From the NCBI GenBank assembly GCA_963989245.1, contig OZ022346.1, forward strand, positions 8,854,231-8,918,230: a stretch of 64,000 bases of DNA. The letters are read 5' to 3'. How positions within the stretch are numbered: position 1 is the stretch's first letter; every line of letters begins with the position of its first letter. Below are positions 1 to 10,538 of the stretch, piece by piece. Source of the stretch: Nansenia antarctica. Lineage: Eukaryota; Chordata; Actinopteri; Argentiniformes; Microstomatidae. The position numbers and the translations under genes are program-made. The notes beneath the pieces are model-generated. The model searched no databases, was not told the DNA's origin, and saw nothing but the letters and a program-made list of their open reading frames with translations.

Positions 1-1007
1 CTCCAGAGGAGGTGACTCTCTAGAGGAGGTGTCTCTCTAGAGGAGGTGACTCTCCAGAGGAGGTGACTCTCTAGAGGAGGTGACTCTCTAGAGGAGGTGT
101 CTCTCTAGAGGAGGTGACTCTCTAGAGGAGGTGACTCTCTAGAGGAGGTGTCTCTCTAGAGGAGGTGACTCTCCAGAGGAGGTGACTCTCTAGAGGAGGT
201 GACTCTCTAGAGGAGGTGACTCTAGAGGAGGTGTCTCTCTAGAGGAGGTGACTCTCTAGAGGTGGTGACTCTAGAGGAGGTGTCTCTCTAGAGGAGGTGA
301 CTCTAGAGGAGGTGACTCTGGAGGAGGTGTCTCTCTAGAGGAGGTGACTCTCTAGAGGAGGTGTCTCTCTAGAGGAGGTGACTCTCTAGAGGAGGTGACT
401 CTCTAGAGGAGGTGTCTCTCTAGAGGAGGATACTCTCTAGAGGAGGTGACTCTCTAGAGGAGGTGACTCTCTAGAGGAGGTGTCTCTCTAGAGGAGGTGA
501 CTCTCTAGAGGAGGTGTCTCTCTAGAGGAGGTGTCTCTCTAGAGGAGGTGACTCTCTAGACGAGGTGACTCTCCAGAGGAGGTGAGGAGGTGACTCTCTA
601 GAGGAGGTGTCTCTCTAGAGAAGGTGACTCTCTAGAGGAGGTGACTCTCTAGAGGAGGTGACTCTCTAGAGGAGGTGTCTCTCTAGAGGAGATGACTCTC
701 TAGAGGAGGTGACTCTCTAGGGGAGGTGACTCTCCAGAGGAGGTGAGGAGGTGTCTCTCTAGAGGAGGTGTCTCTCTAGAGGAGGTGTCTCTCTAGAGGA
801 GGTGTCTCTCTAGAGGAGGTGACTCTCTAGAGGAGGTGACTCTCTAGAGGAGGTGTCTCTCTAGAGGAGGTGACTCTCTAGAGGAGGTGACTCTCTAGAG
901 GAGGTGTCTCTCTAGGGGAGGTGACTCTCTAGGGGAGGTGACTCTCTAGAGGAGGTGTCTCTCTAGAGGAGGTGACTCTCTAGAGGAGGTGTCTCTCTAG
1001 AGGAGGT
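1..1007. repeat. 17-bp minisatellite array
   Basis: About 58 head-to-tail copies of a 17-bp unit, read as CTCTCTAGAGGAGGTGA with a frequent A/T variant at the last position. Shortened units such as GACTCTAGAGGAGGT occur near 224-310. The array runs off the left edge of the window. No coding frame is supported. Confidence 0.97.
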
Positions 1008-1080
1008 CCCATGGGGAGGCTGTGCTATGTAACAGTATTCAAACAGGAAAAGGAAACAACCCTGAACAGGAGAGTGTTCT

Positions 1081-1210
1081 CCAGTGGAGGTAGAAATCAG
1101 AGTACGGCTTCATTGTAACGCATGGGACAGAGTGAGGGACGGGTGTGATAACATTCCTCATTCTAACCCATGCATCACAATAAGCCTGTCATCCCATTTC
1201 CACCTCTATT
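1081..1210. mobile_element. Fold-back MITE (GTGGAGGTAGAAAT family)
   Basis: The left end reads CCAGTGGAGGTAGAAATCAG and the right end is its approximate inverse (ending CCATTTCCACCTCTATT), with CATTGTAA/CACAATAAG inside each arm. The same terminal sequence bounds the larger element at 7041-8271. It has no coding capacity. A clear target duplication was not found. Confidence 0.6.
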
Positions 1211-1349
1211 CGGTTGTTAAGTCGTGACGTGTTTCCGGGTCCAACGTTGGCAGAGGCGCTCTTTTCGAAATGCCTCAGTAATAATAATAATTCATTATAT
1301 TATTATTATTATTATATACGCTTTTCCGAGGCTCAAAGACGCAGACAAT

Positions 1350-1547
1350 ATGGGGAAAACGGGAAAGTGCTGTGTCCCTTGTTGTATGAATAGATCCGAG
1401 TCTAAAAAAACGATTGAACTGTCATTCTACCGCTGTAGTACACTGGTACTCTGGTGCGGGGAATTTCTGGTTTTGGACCCCGAAAAACAACCGAATTGGC
1501 GTTTGCTGTGTCTGAGGAGGTCTGACAGGGAGAAGGAGAGTGGATGA
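1350..1547 (+). pseudogene. THAP-like N-terminal fragment
   Basis: The frame starts at ATG 1350 and reads MGKTGKCCVPCCMNRSESKK, then ELSFYR. A cysteine cluster a few residues after the initiator Met, followed by N-R-S and a [LI]SF-[YH]-R segment, is how THAP zinc-finger domains begin. The rest of the frame (to 1547) shows no further THAP landmarks such as the conserved Trp and C-terminal His. It could be a first exon of a THAP gene, a remnant of a THAP-type transposase, or coincidence. I favour a mobile-element remnant because the surroundings are repeats. Confidence 0.3.
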
Positions 1548-1963
1548 GAGACGGATGGATATCTCGCTGAGAATCAAATGAGCCAGACTTTTAAGGGTCC
1601 GTTGGAAACAATCTACAACGACTAAGAAAAAGTACTTAGAAAATCAAGTATTCCACTCAATTTCCATCCAAGTGCACACTGCGCTCCACTCCCTCCACTC
1701 CGAGGGGATTCTATTTAATTCAATTTAATCATAGCCGAGAACTGTTCCGGATATTTATAATAATAGACCTTTTTTTTTTTAATGATCACTTATCTTCTTC
1801 AAGAGGAGTGAAGAGATAACCATATATGGAGAGGGAGAAACCCTGGAGTTATAATTATAGTCAACTTTTTCTTTTTAAAAGAGACAAAATGTTCTGCTCT
1901 CTTGACTTCCTGTTAATCTGGGAGGGTCGGAGCCTGGTGGTCAGACCCAGTGGAGAACAGACT
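1548..1963. other. No gene seen
   Basis: AT-rich sequence with a short poly-T tract near 1769-1780. I see no exon, RNA gene or recognisable repeat. Confidence 0.5.
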
Positions 1964-2065
1964 CTGTGCCCACACTTTTTTGAACCAAGATCTACTTTTC
2001 AAGTAGCCAGTCTGCCAAGATCTACCAGTCTAGTTTCAACATCGCAAACGTACACGCACGTACTA

Positions 2066-2118
<53 letters not shown>

Positions 2119-2217
2119 CCCAGCCTGCATAGTAAACTCACAATACACTTTCTCTCTCTCTGTCACACAGCCACACAGGAGAAGACCATCACAAACCCTC
2201 CCTCTTTGCTATTCTCG

Positions 2218-2291
<74 letters not shown>

Positions 2292-2342
2292 TAAATGCAT
2301 TTCTCTACCTCAGTGTAATAAGGAAACCTATTTGGTTGAATT
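1964..2342 (+). mobile_element. Truncated hAT copy, same family as 9101-10456
   Basis: It begins CCACACTTTTTTGAACCAAG and matches the left part of the elements at 9101 and 53727, including both internal (CA)n arrays (about 2070-2115 and 2218-2290). It ends at AATAAATGCATTTCTCTACC, about 650 bp into those relatives. The outer left terminus and the whole right end are missing. The 172-codon frame across it is a low-complexity artefact of the CA repeats. Confidence 0.85.
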
Positions 2343-2470
2343 AGGAGATGTCTCGTGAAAATAAGAGATAAGCTGGTCACACTATAGTCTGTAGTACCAC
2401 TTGCTTGGCAAGGTCTGCGCTGATCTCTACGATGATATTATTTCACATACCCTCATCAACATCATTATTA

Positions 2471-2957
2471 AATGTCGATATATACTGGAAAGCACTTTGG
2501 TTGTTGTAGAATTTCATTGCAAATCAATGAGAGAATGTCCATGACATCAGTGCTGCAGTTTTCGTTCAACCACGGTTGGACCCCCTCGATCTCCCCCCTG
2601 GTCGTACCTAGGACCAGGCAGAAAACCAAAGGGGACAGAGCGTTTGAGGTGACGGCCCCAAGACTTTGGAACGCCCTCCCCCCCTGACCTAAGAGCCGCT
2701 CCCTCAGAACCAATCTTTAAGCGGCTACTAAAGACTCATCTTTTTAGGCAGGCCGGCAGTAATTTTTAGCCTTCTTATTGTTCCTGTTTATGTTTTGTTT
2801 ATGTTTTGTTTATGTTGTTCCCTTTGTGTTTTTAATCACTGATGTTTTGAAATTTGCACTTTTTCGTATTTGTTTTAATTCTTGTATGTAAAGCACCCTG
2901 TGCTATCCGTGCTGGGAAGGGTGCTATATAAATAAAGTTTTATTTACTTACTTACTG
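2471..2957 (+). mobile_element. LINE 3' end (CR1/L2/Rex1 group)
   Basis: A short frame contains RAFEVTAPRLWNALPP, the C-terminal landmark shared by reverse transcriptases of the CR1/L2/Rex1 LINEs. It is followed by text matching a KxLLKTHLF-type end, then a 3' UTR that closes with GGGTGCTATATAAATAAAG and a (TTAC)n tail at 2941-2955. The 5' portion is missing, the usual result of incomplete reverse transcription. A one-base change in the C-run near 2683 breaks the frame. Confidence 0.8.
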
Positions 2958-2990
2958 ACGACCTCTCCATATGCCCCCCCCACCCCCCAG

Positions 2991-3107
2991 TGCTGTGTGG
3001 ACCTGAACAGCCGGGTTCTGAAGCTCCAGGGCTCAGGAGAGGAGCTGCCCTTCCTGGACCCTCCGTCTGCCTGCCAGGTCCATCACGACAGCAACGAGAA
3101 CCTGTGA
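2991..3107 (+). CDS. Terminal exon, retropepsin-like NRIP2/NRIP3/DDI group (putative)
   Basis: A polypyrimidine run ending CACCCCCCAG gives a strong splice acceptor at 2989-2990. The exon then encodes 38 residues beginning CCVDLNSRVLKLQGSGEELP, followed by FLDPPSACQ, and ends at TGA 3105-3107. The pattern C-x-V-D-L-x3-V-L-x-L-x-G followed by E-LPFL resembles the last beta-strands of the DDI1/2 and NRIP2/3 aspartic-protease-like fold (family knowledge). Paralogue assignment is inference. No upstream exon is visible; a LINE tail abuts the acceptor within 35 bp. The frame is chosen because it is the one that gives the family pattern and a clean stop. It could instead be an unrelated terminal exon. 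Confidence 0.5.
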   Translation, partial: CCVDLNSRVLKLQGSGEELPFLDPPSACQVHHDSNENL

Positions 3108-4128
3108 CACCGGCCTGCGTGTCACTTCCTGTCAGTCGGGGGCTCCCACATCCTCCTCTGATTGGCTGGAGCTGAAAAGGTGATGCAGTCCGTGTCTGGG
3201 ACTGTCCAATCACAGTGTCTCTCGCACTACCAGCAACATGGACGGAGTGCCTCCTGTTCTCTTTGGGTTTACACCATGGTGTTTGTTTCTGTGGAATTAA
3301 GACATTTACTCCTGATTTACTCCTGTGTTGAATTAGTCTAGTTTATGATGGACAGAGATCAGTAACAAGGACATTCCTATGTGTCGTTCTTCATAATTCT
3401 GTACTTATACAAGCTGTTTTAATCTGCCAGAGAGTATGCGTCCATATTCAGTATTATAATCAGAGATTATGATTATGAAAGTCCATGATTCGTCTTTTTA
3501 AATCGTGAATTCAGATCGTGATTCAGAGGTCTTACAATCATTTACATTCATCCTTTTAAATGCCAAAACGGTTATATAAGAAATTAAAAAACAGATTTCA
3601 GCCCTAAAGCTAAAATGATCATACACTCCCCCAGTACCCTTCCCAGAGTACTTGTGATCTGAATGTCCTTCTCAAGTGTTGCTCAAGAGAACTGGTGGAA
3701 AGAAAGAACGCCTCCACAAATTGCTTCAGGTCTTATGTGACTAATGTACCTTACCTGCCTACTAACAATCTCCAATTGAGAGTCAGGACATGGGATCTCA
3801 GTCTTTGCGTTCTCAGAGATGATGTGAGGAGACGACTGCTGTTCCTAAAACTGCCTTTTAGCCAGGTGATGCCCTCTTTTCTTTCTCGTTCAGATGGATG
3901 TTGTTAGTCTTGCTATTTTCATCCTGACCTACATCGGTCCTCTATAATTCTTCTTAAATGTTAAAGGGGACCCGGGGGGGGGGCAAACACAAAACCATCA
4001 CTGCGTATGAATAAGACACAGGCACAGTGAACATAAAAAAACAAAAAAACATTCCATCTGCATGGTTTTTTTAAGAGGTCTGCACGTTTGTGTTATTGTG
4101 AGAGCCTGTCATTGTGTGCCTAGGATGT

Positions 4129-4131
<3 letters not shown>
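3108..4131. other. Presumed 3' UTR and flank, no further gene
   Basis: Unique-looking sequence follows the 3105 stop codon. No intron signals or coding frame with recognisable content are visible. A 9-base G run lies near 3976. The 70-codon frame at 3695-3907 shows no family features. Confidence 0.4.

Positions 4132-4174
<43 letters not shown>
4132..4174. repeat. (TG)n microsatellite
   Basis: About 21 uninterrupted GT dinucleotides follow an imperfect GTGTGTATG start. Confidence 0.95.
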
Positions 4175-4175
<1 letters not shown>

Positions 4176-4264
4176 GGAGTTCATGTAAAGGGGGGGCTTT
4201 TCTGTTTCAAAAAGGCTAGTGTTTCACATGGGAAAAAAAGCAGGGGATGAGTTCTTTCTAGATA

Positions 4265-4486
4265 TCTGCTCCTCCCTGCTCCTCACTCCCTCCTCCTCCC
4301 TCCCTCCTCCCTCCCTCCTCCCTCCTCCTCCCTCCCTCCTCCCTCCCTCCCTCCTCCTTCCTCCCTCCCTCCCTCCTTCCTCCCTCCTCCTCCCTCCTCC
4401 TCCCTGCTCCTCCCTCCTCCCTCCTCCTCCCTGCTCCTCCTCCCTCCCTCCTCCTCCCTCCCTCCTCCCTCCTCCCTCCCTCCTCC
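4265..4486. repeat. (TCC)n/(TCCC)n polypyrimidine tract
   Basis: About 220 bp of almost pure pyrimidine built from CTCCTCCCTCC units. Frames on both strands (Ser/Pro/Leu or Glu/Gly/Arg rich) are low-complexity artefacts. Confidence 0.95.
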
Positions 4487-4489
4487 GGT

Positions 4490-5165
4490 CAGTAAAAAGC
4501 TGCCAAGACAGCCGGCGCCAGCTGCCTTCACTCACCTCCTTCAGGGGACATCAATCACACAAGGCTGAGGCTGTGTTCTGTGCCAAGGCCCTCATAGATA
4601 GTTTGTTTAAGCCTGTTTTCTCTCTCTCTTTTTTGGGGGGTTTTGGGGGGAAACAAATCAGCTTGGTTATTGTTTTTCGTCTTGTTCCACTACTTGCCCA
4701 TCTAATTCACTTCTGAATGGTCACGTCTGCTGATGTGTTCTTCTATGATCCGTCGGCACGGTAGCCAATGAAAGAGCAGAGAAGGCTCCACTATGACGCT
4801 CCCTCCTGTACATGACTCTCTCGGTGGTGTGTGTCGTCGTCGACAAGAGCTTCGGACGCCCCAAAGGGAAAGTCATCGTCCTCCCTGCTTCAACATCTTG
4901 ACCGTGCTACGCTCTCCACTGTGTTCCAGTAGCCCCCTCTGACCTCTTTATGGAGGTCACCCACACGTAGATGGGCGATGTGCCGTTCTCTCTTGACGTA
5001 CTAGTGCACTTCCTATGCTGTGCGATGGAAATTGATGTTATGAAATACATTTATTTTTGGTGTTTTTTCTGAAACAGTATTTTCTCTGCCTATTAAAAAT
5101 ATGTATTCTGGCTAGTTTGGATTATGTTGACTTCTTTTCAGACTCGTGTACATCCGTTGGCGATA
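4490..5165. other. No gene seen
   Basis: Unique-looking sequence. A short GTCGTCGTCGAC stretch lies at 4832-4843 and an AT-rich stretch at 5035-5105. No supported coding exon. Confidence 0.4.
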
Positions 5166-5170
5166 GTAAG

Positions 5171-5174
<4 letters not shown>

Positions 5175-5203
<29 letters not shown>

Positions 5204-5630
5204 ATTAGACATATAGAGCTTTTCTAGACACTCAAAGACGCTTTACAAACTGAAAAGATTGAGTAGTAATAATAAAAGAAACAAAAAGTAAATAGAAGAA
5301 AGTATAGGGGCCTAATGAAGGTAGTGCTGGGGACACATGGGAAGGGGAGGGGGAGAGGGTTAACTGGTGAAGGCGAGCTTGAAGAGGTGGGTTTTGAGGG
5401 CCTGTTTAAATGTTGAGAGGGTGTTGGCCTGTCTGATGCAGGGCTCTCAAGTCTCACGCATTGGGCGTGAGACAAGGTGTGGCGTGTGAGCGTGTGAACG
5501 GGTTGAAAAGCGTGTGTCTCACGCCCAATGCGTGAGACTTGAGAGCCCCGCTGATGTGGTTGGGGAGGGTGTTCCAGAGGGACGGGGCTGCGGCTGAAAA
5601 GGTGAAAAGATATCTGAAAAGACATCTAAT
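5175..5630 (-). mobile_element. LINE 3' end, antisense, split by a MITE
   Basis: This is the reverse complement of the repeat at 19727-20030. In sense it carries the landmark for a conserved C-terminus (GTTTGTAAAGCG and TCTAGAAAAGCGC near the tail) and a (TTA)n 3' end, seen here as ATA/AAT repeats at 5175-5202. Bases 5439-5550 are a MITE insertion absent from the 19727 copy. Confidence 0.85.
5439..5550. mobile_element. Palindromic hAT-type MITE (CAGGGCTCTCAAG)
   Basis: The terminal repeats CAGGGCTCTCAAGTCTCACG and its inverse run about 35 bp per arm and flank a 35-40 bp spacer. Comparison with the uninterrupted LINE tail at 19727-20030 shows this block is extra. The direct repeat CTGATG (5433-5438 and 5551-5556) marks the target site; a full 8-bp duplication is not exact. 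Confidence 0.85.
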
Positions 5631-5684
5631 GCTTTAAAGGAGGCAATCTATAATTGGTACATCAATGTTTGGACTTACTTATAC

Positions 5685-5740
5685 GTTGCCTTCAGGAAGT
5701 ATTCAACCCCCCTGGACTTTTTTTTTTACAGCCCCATCCT
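5685..5740. mobile_element. Tc1-type terminal repeat fragment
   Basis: GCCTTCAGGAAGTATTCAAC followed by CCCCTGGACTTTTTT resembles the terminal repeat of common fish Tc1/mariner-derived elements. No partner end was found nearby. Confidence 0.45.
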
Positions 5741-6120
5741 TCAGCTGTTTACCAAGAAAGTAGAGGGGACAATTATAGATTTGCCATTTGAATGCTCAAA
5801 AAACATCATGGGTTCCCACTGCCATCCATTCTGTATTAACTAGGGAACGAGGATGGAATGTATTGAACATGAATGACCGCCCCCCAGCAGCCATTGCAGT
5901 GTCCTTATTTTGACAAGCGACGTAGCTGCTAGCTGGCACTGATGTTCTCACGGGCGTACTGTTGTGACATCTCAACAGCCGTACCCTATGCTGATAACGG
6001 CTATAAAAAGACTCTCGTGTTCAGTGCCGAGAAAGCAGATGTTCCCACAGCCTGGAGGGTTGACTCCTCTGACCAGAGAAGGGACTGGGAGTCTCCCTGC
6101 TCATCCACCCTCTCCATCCC
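5741..6120. other. No gene assigned
   Basis: Two overlapping frames start near 5942 and 5964, but beyond about 40 residues they consist of proline/threonine repeats from the CCACCC tract. The non-repetitive part matches no family I recognise. Confidence 0.35.
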
Positions 6121-6237
6121 GCTCCCGCTCCCACCCCGACCCCCACCAACCCCCACCACCACAACCCCCACCCTCACCACCCTCACCACCCCCACCCCCA
6201 CCACCCCAACCCCCACCCCCACCACCCCAACCACTTA
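6121..6237. repeat. (CCACCC)n-like tract
   Basis: An irregular CCCACC/CCCTCACCA repeat on the C-rich strand. Confidence 0.9.
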
Positions 6238-6454
6238 ACCTTAACAGGTTAACAGACCACAGCTAAGGAGACGTCGAAACAGACCTCCGTCACACTGACA
6301 GACATCTTATTCCTATGCTGTTGCACTGTGTTGTGTTGTGTTGTGTTGTGTCAGGCTTCTCCGCTGCCATTGGGGTTCTGGTGTCATTCTGTGAGCCCAG
6401 GCAGAACATAGAGAAGCAAGGGAGATCCTACAGCACCAGATGAAAAAGCTAATG

Positions 6455-7040
6455 TGAGATTATACTGTCTCTGTTATACCAGGTAGATTCTACTGTATCT
6501 CTTATACCAGGTAGATTATACTGTATCTGTTATACCAGGTAGATTATACTGTATCTCTTATACCAGGTAGATTATACTCTATCTCTTATACCAGGTAGAT
6601 TATACTCTATCTCTTATACCAGGTAGATTATACTGTATCTCTTATACCAGGTAGATTATACTCTATCTCATATACCAGGTAGATTATACTGTATCTGTTA
6701 TACCAGGTAGATTATACTGTATCTGTTATACCAGGTAGATTATACTCTATCTCTTATACCAGGTAGATTATACTGTATCTGTTATACCAGGTAGATTATA
6801 CTGTATCTCTTATATCAGGTAGATTCTACTGTATCTCTTATACCAGGTAGATTCTACTCTATCTCTTATACCAGGTAGATTATACTGTATCTGTTATACC
6901 AGGTAGATTCTACTGTATCTCTTATATCAGGTAGATTCTACTGTATCTCTTATACCAGGTAGATTATACTGTATCTGTTATACCAGGTAGATTATACTGT
7001 ATCTCTTATACCAGGTAGATTATACTCTATCTCTTATACC
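6455..7040. repeat. 28-bp minisatellite
   Basis: About 21 copies of a unit reading TTATACCAGGTAGATTATAC followed by TGTATCTC. Variants: ATTCTAC for ATTATAC, CTCTATCTC for CTGTATCTC, and TATATCAGG for TATACCAGG. The array ends precisely where the fold-back element at 7041 begins: the last unit's CCAGG merges with its first bases. Confidence 0.95.
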
Positions 7041-7405
7041 AGGGGAGGCTGGTGGAGGTAGAAATCTGAGGACGGGCTCATTGTAATGCATGGAAGGGAA
7101 TGAGGAACGGTATCAATCACACATGGTAAAAGAGACAAACCTGCTCCCCCCCCCCCCCCCCCCCCACCGCCTACACAGGAGAGAGCTGGAGACTGATTAA
7201 GCTCCGCAGCCACAGTTTGCCATCCCAGCATGCTTTGGGAGGCCTGTAGCAGAATGATTTGGTGTCGGTGCACTCGCCACATCCTGTTACATCGTCACAT
7301 CATCATCAGCAACAGAAGGCATCGTTAAGGTGTCAGGGTTGAACACAGGAAACAGATTTGATGTCAAGCTATGATGGCCCAAAACACACAATTGGTATTT
7401 CTAAC

Positions 7406-7670
7406 TGGGTGTATATAACTGGGTATATATATCTGGGTGTATATAACTGGGTGTATATATCTGGGTGTATATAACTGGGTGTATATATCTGGGTGTATAT
7501 GGGTGTATATATCTGGGTGTATATATCTGGGTGTATATAACCAGGGGTGTATATATCTGGGTGTATATATCTGGGTGTATATGGGTGTATATATCTGGGT
7601 GTATATATCTGGGTGTATATAACCAGGGGTGTATATATCTGGGTGTATATATCTGGGTGTATATATCTGG
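7406..7670. repeat. TATATCTGGGTGTA minisatellite
   Basis: An 18-bp core, GGGTGTATATATCTGGGTGT, with TATAACTGG, TATATGGG and TATAACCAGGG variants. Frames in both directions are repeat artefacts (YIHP or VYIW periodic). Confidence 0.95.
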
Positions 7671-7671
7671 T

Positions 7672-7800
7672 AATACATTAGACTTATATAGCGCTTTTCT
7701 AGACACTCAAAGTCGCTTTACAAACTGAAAAGATCGAGTAGTAAAAGAAAAAAGAAAAAAAAAAGAAAAAAAAGAAAGAAAGTATAGGGGTCTAATACAT
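7672..7800 (-). mobile_element. LINE 3' tail, antisense
   Basis: Same tail as at 5175 and 19727, recognisable by AGCGCTTTTCTAGACACTCA and CTTTACAAACTGAAAAGATC, then an A/G-rich stretch and GTATAGGGGTCTAAT. Only about 130 bp is present. Confidence 0.75.
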
Positions 7801-8271
7801 TTTTAGATTTCTAAATCTAAGTGTTTGTAGGACAATCTACTCTGTATATTGCAAGTATATCTACATTTCGGGCGGAGAAGCGGCGAGCGTCCTCTCTCGA
7901 GTGTCCTCTCTCTCTCGCCCGGCATTTTTTGAAAAGTGGAAAGTCTTACAAGTATGATCAATGTAATGTTAGCTAGCTACCTCTAAACATGGATTTGGCT
8001 GGGCATAAATTAATTAATTTGAGGTGGTAAACACAGTCTGGCTATCTTATCTGTCTGGTTAACTTATCTGTGTAGTTCTGAGTTTCTCTCCAGAGCCATA
8101 GACAGATGTCTGTAGTGGAGCGTCTGAGAAGCGGCGAACAAGCAACGCCAACGTCCTCTCTCGACCGACTACTCGACTGACTACTACCGTAGTATAGGGG
8201 TCTAATTAATTTTTAGATTACTTACAATGAGCCTGTCCTCCGATTCCTACCTCCACCAGCCTCCCCCTGGT

Positions 8272-8870
8272 TTCAAGGGACCAGTGATATACCAATGGTG
8301 TGTCTTTAGATCAGCTTGAAATCAGATCTTGAGGTGCCGGTGATTGATCTGTTTCCTGTGTTAAACTGTGACGCCTTAAATGCCGCCTTCCGCTGCCGCA
8401 CAGGAACAAGCGGTGTCGCTATTGACGTAACGGGAGGTGGCCCTTTCTGGAAACGAAGGTTAATCACATTACGACGGAGGGACTGTCGAGGCATCTAACC
8501 CTGTGTTGCCTTCACCCTGGAGTCTACTGTAGTCAGTGGTGTAGTCTACGTGATACGCAGGACTACGCCGTATGCCCACTAGGAAAGGCCAAGGATTTCC
8601 ATATACCCACTTAAACATGTGTGAGGATACGTAACAGCGTTTTGTGACAGAACTTTCACTTTCGTTCATAACATTCACCCCGTCTGTGTTACGAAGCACT
8701 TGACTTTTGGACCATTGGGACTGACTATAACGTCATATACCATCAACAGGGGGAGATGCGACATGAATTATGTCAAAATGCAGCACTATCATGGACAGAT
8801 CAGCCTTATTACATGCAATGTTAGATATATAACGTTAGACAGGGAGCACAGATTTATCTTTATGGCGTTC
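8272..8870. other. Possible 5' region of the adjoining LINE; no gene assigned
   Basis: A 60-codon frame at 8316-8498 contains VPVIDLFPVLNCDALNAAFR and ends at TAA. I do not recognise it. Its position just upstream of a LINE endonuclease domain suggests a LINE leader, but that is inference. Confidence 0.25.
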
Positions 8871-8906
8871 CGAAATGAACGATATGAGGCTGGGAGGGAA
8901 AAATCA

Positions 8907-9100
8907 CAATATACCAAGAGAGACCGCAGGCGGTCTCTGGAATTGCCAGTCGGCGGTCCGGAAAGCTGACGCTATCTCAGCTTATGCATCTCTTATGGCC
9001 CTCAATTTCCTTGCTCTCACTGAAACCTGGATCACACCAGAAAACACAGCTACACCGGCTGCCCTCTCTGCCGCCTACTCCTTTTCTCATTCCCCTAGAC
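8907..9100 (+). pseudogene. L2 endonuclease domain, N-terminal piece
   Basis: The frame reads GGLWNCQSAVRKADAISAYA then LALTETWI, the start of an apurinic-like (EEP) LINE endonuclease: N near WN(C/V)QS and the catalytic E in TETW. The frame stops making sense at 9101, exactly where the hAT terminus begins. The protein resumes after 10464 with GRGGGTGLL. Confidence 0.85.
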
Positions 9101-9205
9101 CAGGGGTGCTCACACTTTTTGGAACCAAGATCTACTTTTCAAGTAGCCAGTCTGCCAAGATCTACCAGTCTAGTTTCAACATCGCAAACGTACATGCACG
9201 TACTA

Positions 9206-9252
<47 letters not shown>

Positions 9253-9357
9253 CCCAGCCTGCATAGTAAACTCACAATACACTTTCCCTCTCTCTGTCAC
9301 ACAGCCACAGGAGAAGATCATCACAAACCCTCCCTCTTTGCTATTCTCGCTCACACA

Positions 9358-9407
<50 letters not shown>

Positions 9408-9510
9408 CGCACACACGCACACACGCACACACACATTTGCCAGTCTGCATAGGGAGCCATAGCACAAACCCTCCCTCTCTCTCCCCCTCTCTCTCCCTCT
9501 CTCTCTCTCA

Positions 9511-9589
<79 letters not shown>

Positions 9590-10456
9590 ACACACACACA
9601 CTCACTTTCTCTCACTCACACACTGACAGCCAGTCTGCAGTACCATAGCCAACTACTGATCCAACAAACAGAAAAGTAAACCAGATACAAAACAGGTAAT
9701 TCCCTAGTTTGAAAGGAGGAAATAAATGCATTTCTCTACCTTAGTGGGAGACCTGGCACTGGGAGGAGGCAGCTAGTTTCTAGTAGTCAGGGCTGTAGGA
9801 GCTGGTTGCAAGGTGTCATCAGCCACTGTGGATCTGTCATCGAAAAGGCAATCTGCAGCCTCGAGAAACGCTTTTTTCACAATTTCGCCGTCTTTGAATG
9901 ACTTCTTGTGTTTAACAAGAACGTGACTGACGCGATAAGAAGCTATCGTTACAGCTGTACGTTTTCGCTCTTTTGCCACATTTCCCTTCTAACAGCCATC
10001 GTAGATCTGCAGATCAGACAGACGCACTTCCAATATCACATCGTGTAAAAGTCCTCCTCCCATTCTGGATGGAAGTTATACGTTATTGGTTTCTTACTTG
10101 GTCCAGCTTCCCCACTCATTTGTATACCCTTTCTTTAGTAGTAAATAGTAGAAATTGGAAGGCTAACTAGTTAATTAGTCTCGCCGGTATTTTGTATTTT
10201 GTAGTTGGCGCTGTTGACTGCGCATGCGTGGTGAACCGTGTGTTAGGTGAAAAGATCAGATCGCAGACTGGCCTACCTGTACGTCAATCAAGTGGCAAAA
10301 GCCATAGTGAGGATGGATGATAGACGAACTTTTTTTTTTTTTTTGATTTTTTTTGATTTTTTAATTATTTTATTTTTTTTTTCAATGCCATGCGATCTAC
10401 CCATACTACCTTTGCGATCGACCGGTCGATCGCGATCGACGTATTGGGCACCCCTG
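9101..10456 (+). mobile_element. Non-autonomous hAT (CAGGGGTG), 1356 bp
   Basis: The left end is CAGGGGTGCTCACACTTTTT and the right end is TTGGGCACCCCTG (inverse CAGGGGTGCCCAA). The exact 8-bp target duplication CCCTAGAC lies at 9093-9100 and 10457-10464. The element carries three long (CA)n arrays (9210-9250, 9364-9432, 9521-9600) and a T-rich tract at 10330-10382. A palindromic TCGATCGCGATCGA-rich block precedes the right end. A close relative is at 53727-55064 and a truncated one at 1964-2342. No transposase frame is present. Confidence 0.95.
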
Positions 10457-10538
10457 CCCTAGACCCTCTGGTCGAGGGGGAGGCACAGGACTCCTCATCT
10501 CGCCCAAGTGGTCAAACACTGTCCTTCCCCTGGCACAC

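Larger units (their letters stand above)
7041..8271. mobile_element. Fold-back element with long inverted ends
   Basis: The left end reads CCAGGGGAGGCTGGTGGAGG (starting about 7038) and the right end, inverted, reads CCAGGGGGAGGCTGGTGGAG. Homology continues inward for about 45 bp (GGGCTCATTGTAA on both). The interior holds a C-run at 7145-7165, a minisatellite at 7406-7670, an antisense LINE tail at 7672-7800, and sequence with no coding signal. The element may have been enlarged by later insertions. Confidence 0.6.

Noticed and set aside
1..1007. CRISPR array or tandem regulatory sites
   Set aside because: Units are contiguous with no spacers, and the genome is animal; it is an ordinary minisatellite.
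1826..2344. 172-codon frame with His/Thr repeats
   Set aside because: It is made almost wholly of CA microsatellite translation within a truncated hAT copy; the same holds for frames at 8984, 22196 (first part), 22776, 53688 and 36207.
4219..4716. 165-codon Ser/Pro/Leu frame
   Set aside because: Translation of a TCC tract, with equally open frames on the opposite strand.
5942..6238. Two overlapping proline/threonine-rich proteins
   Set aside because: The longer part is translation of the CCACCC tract; the 40-residue remainder has no recognisable content.
7364..7728. Frames with YIHP/YTP or VYIW repeats
   Set aside because: Periodic translation of the TATATCTGGGTGTA minisatellite on both strands.
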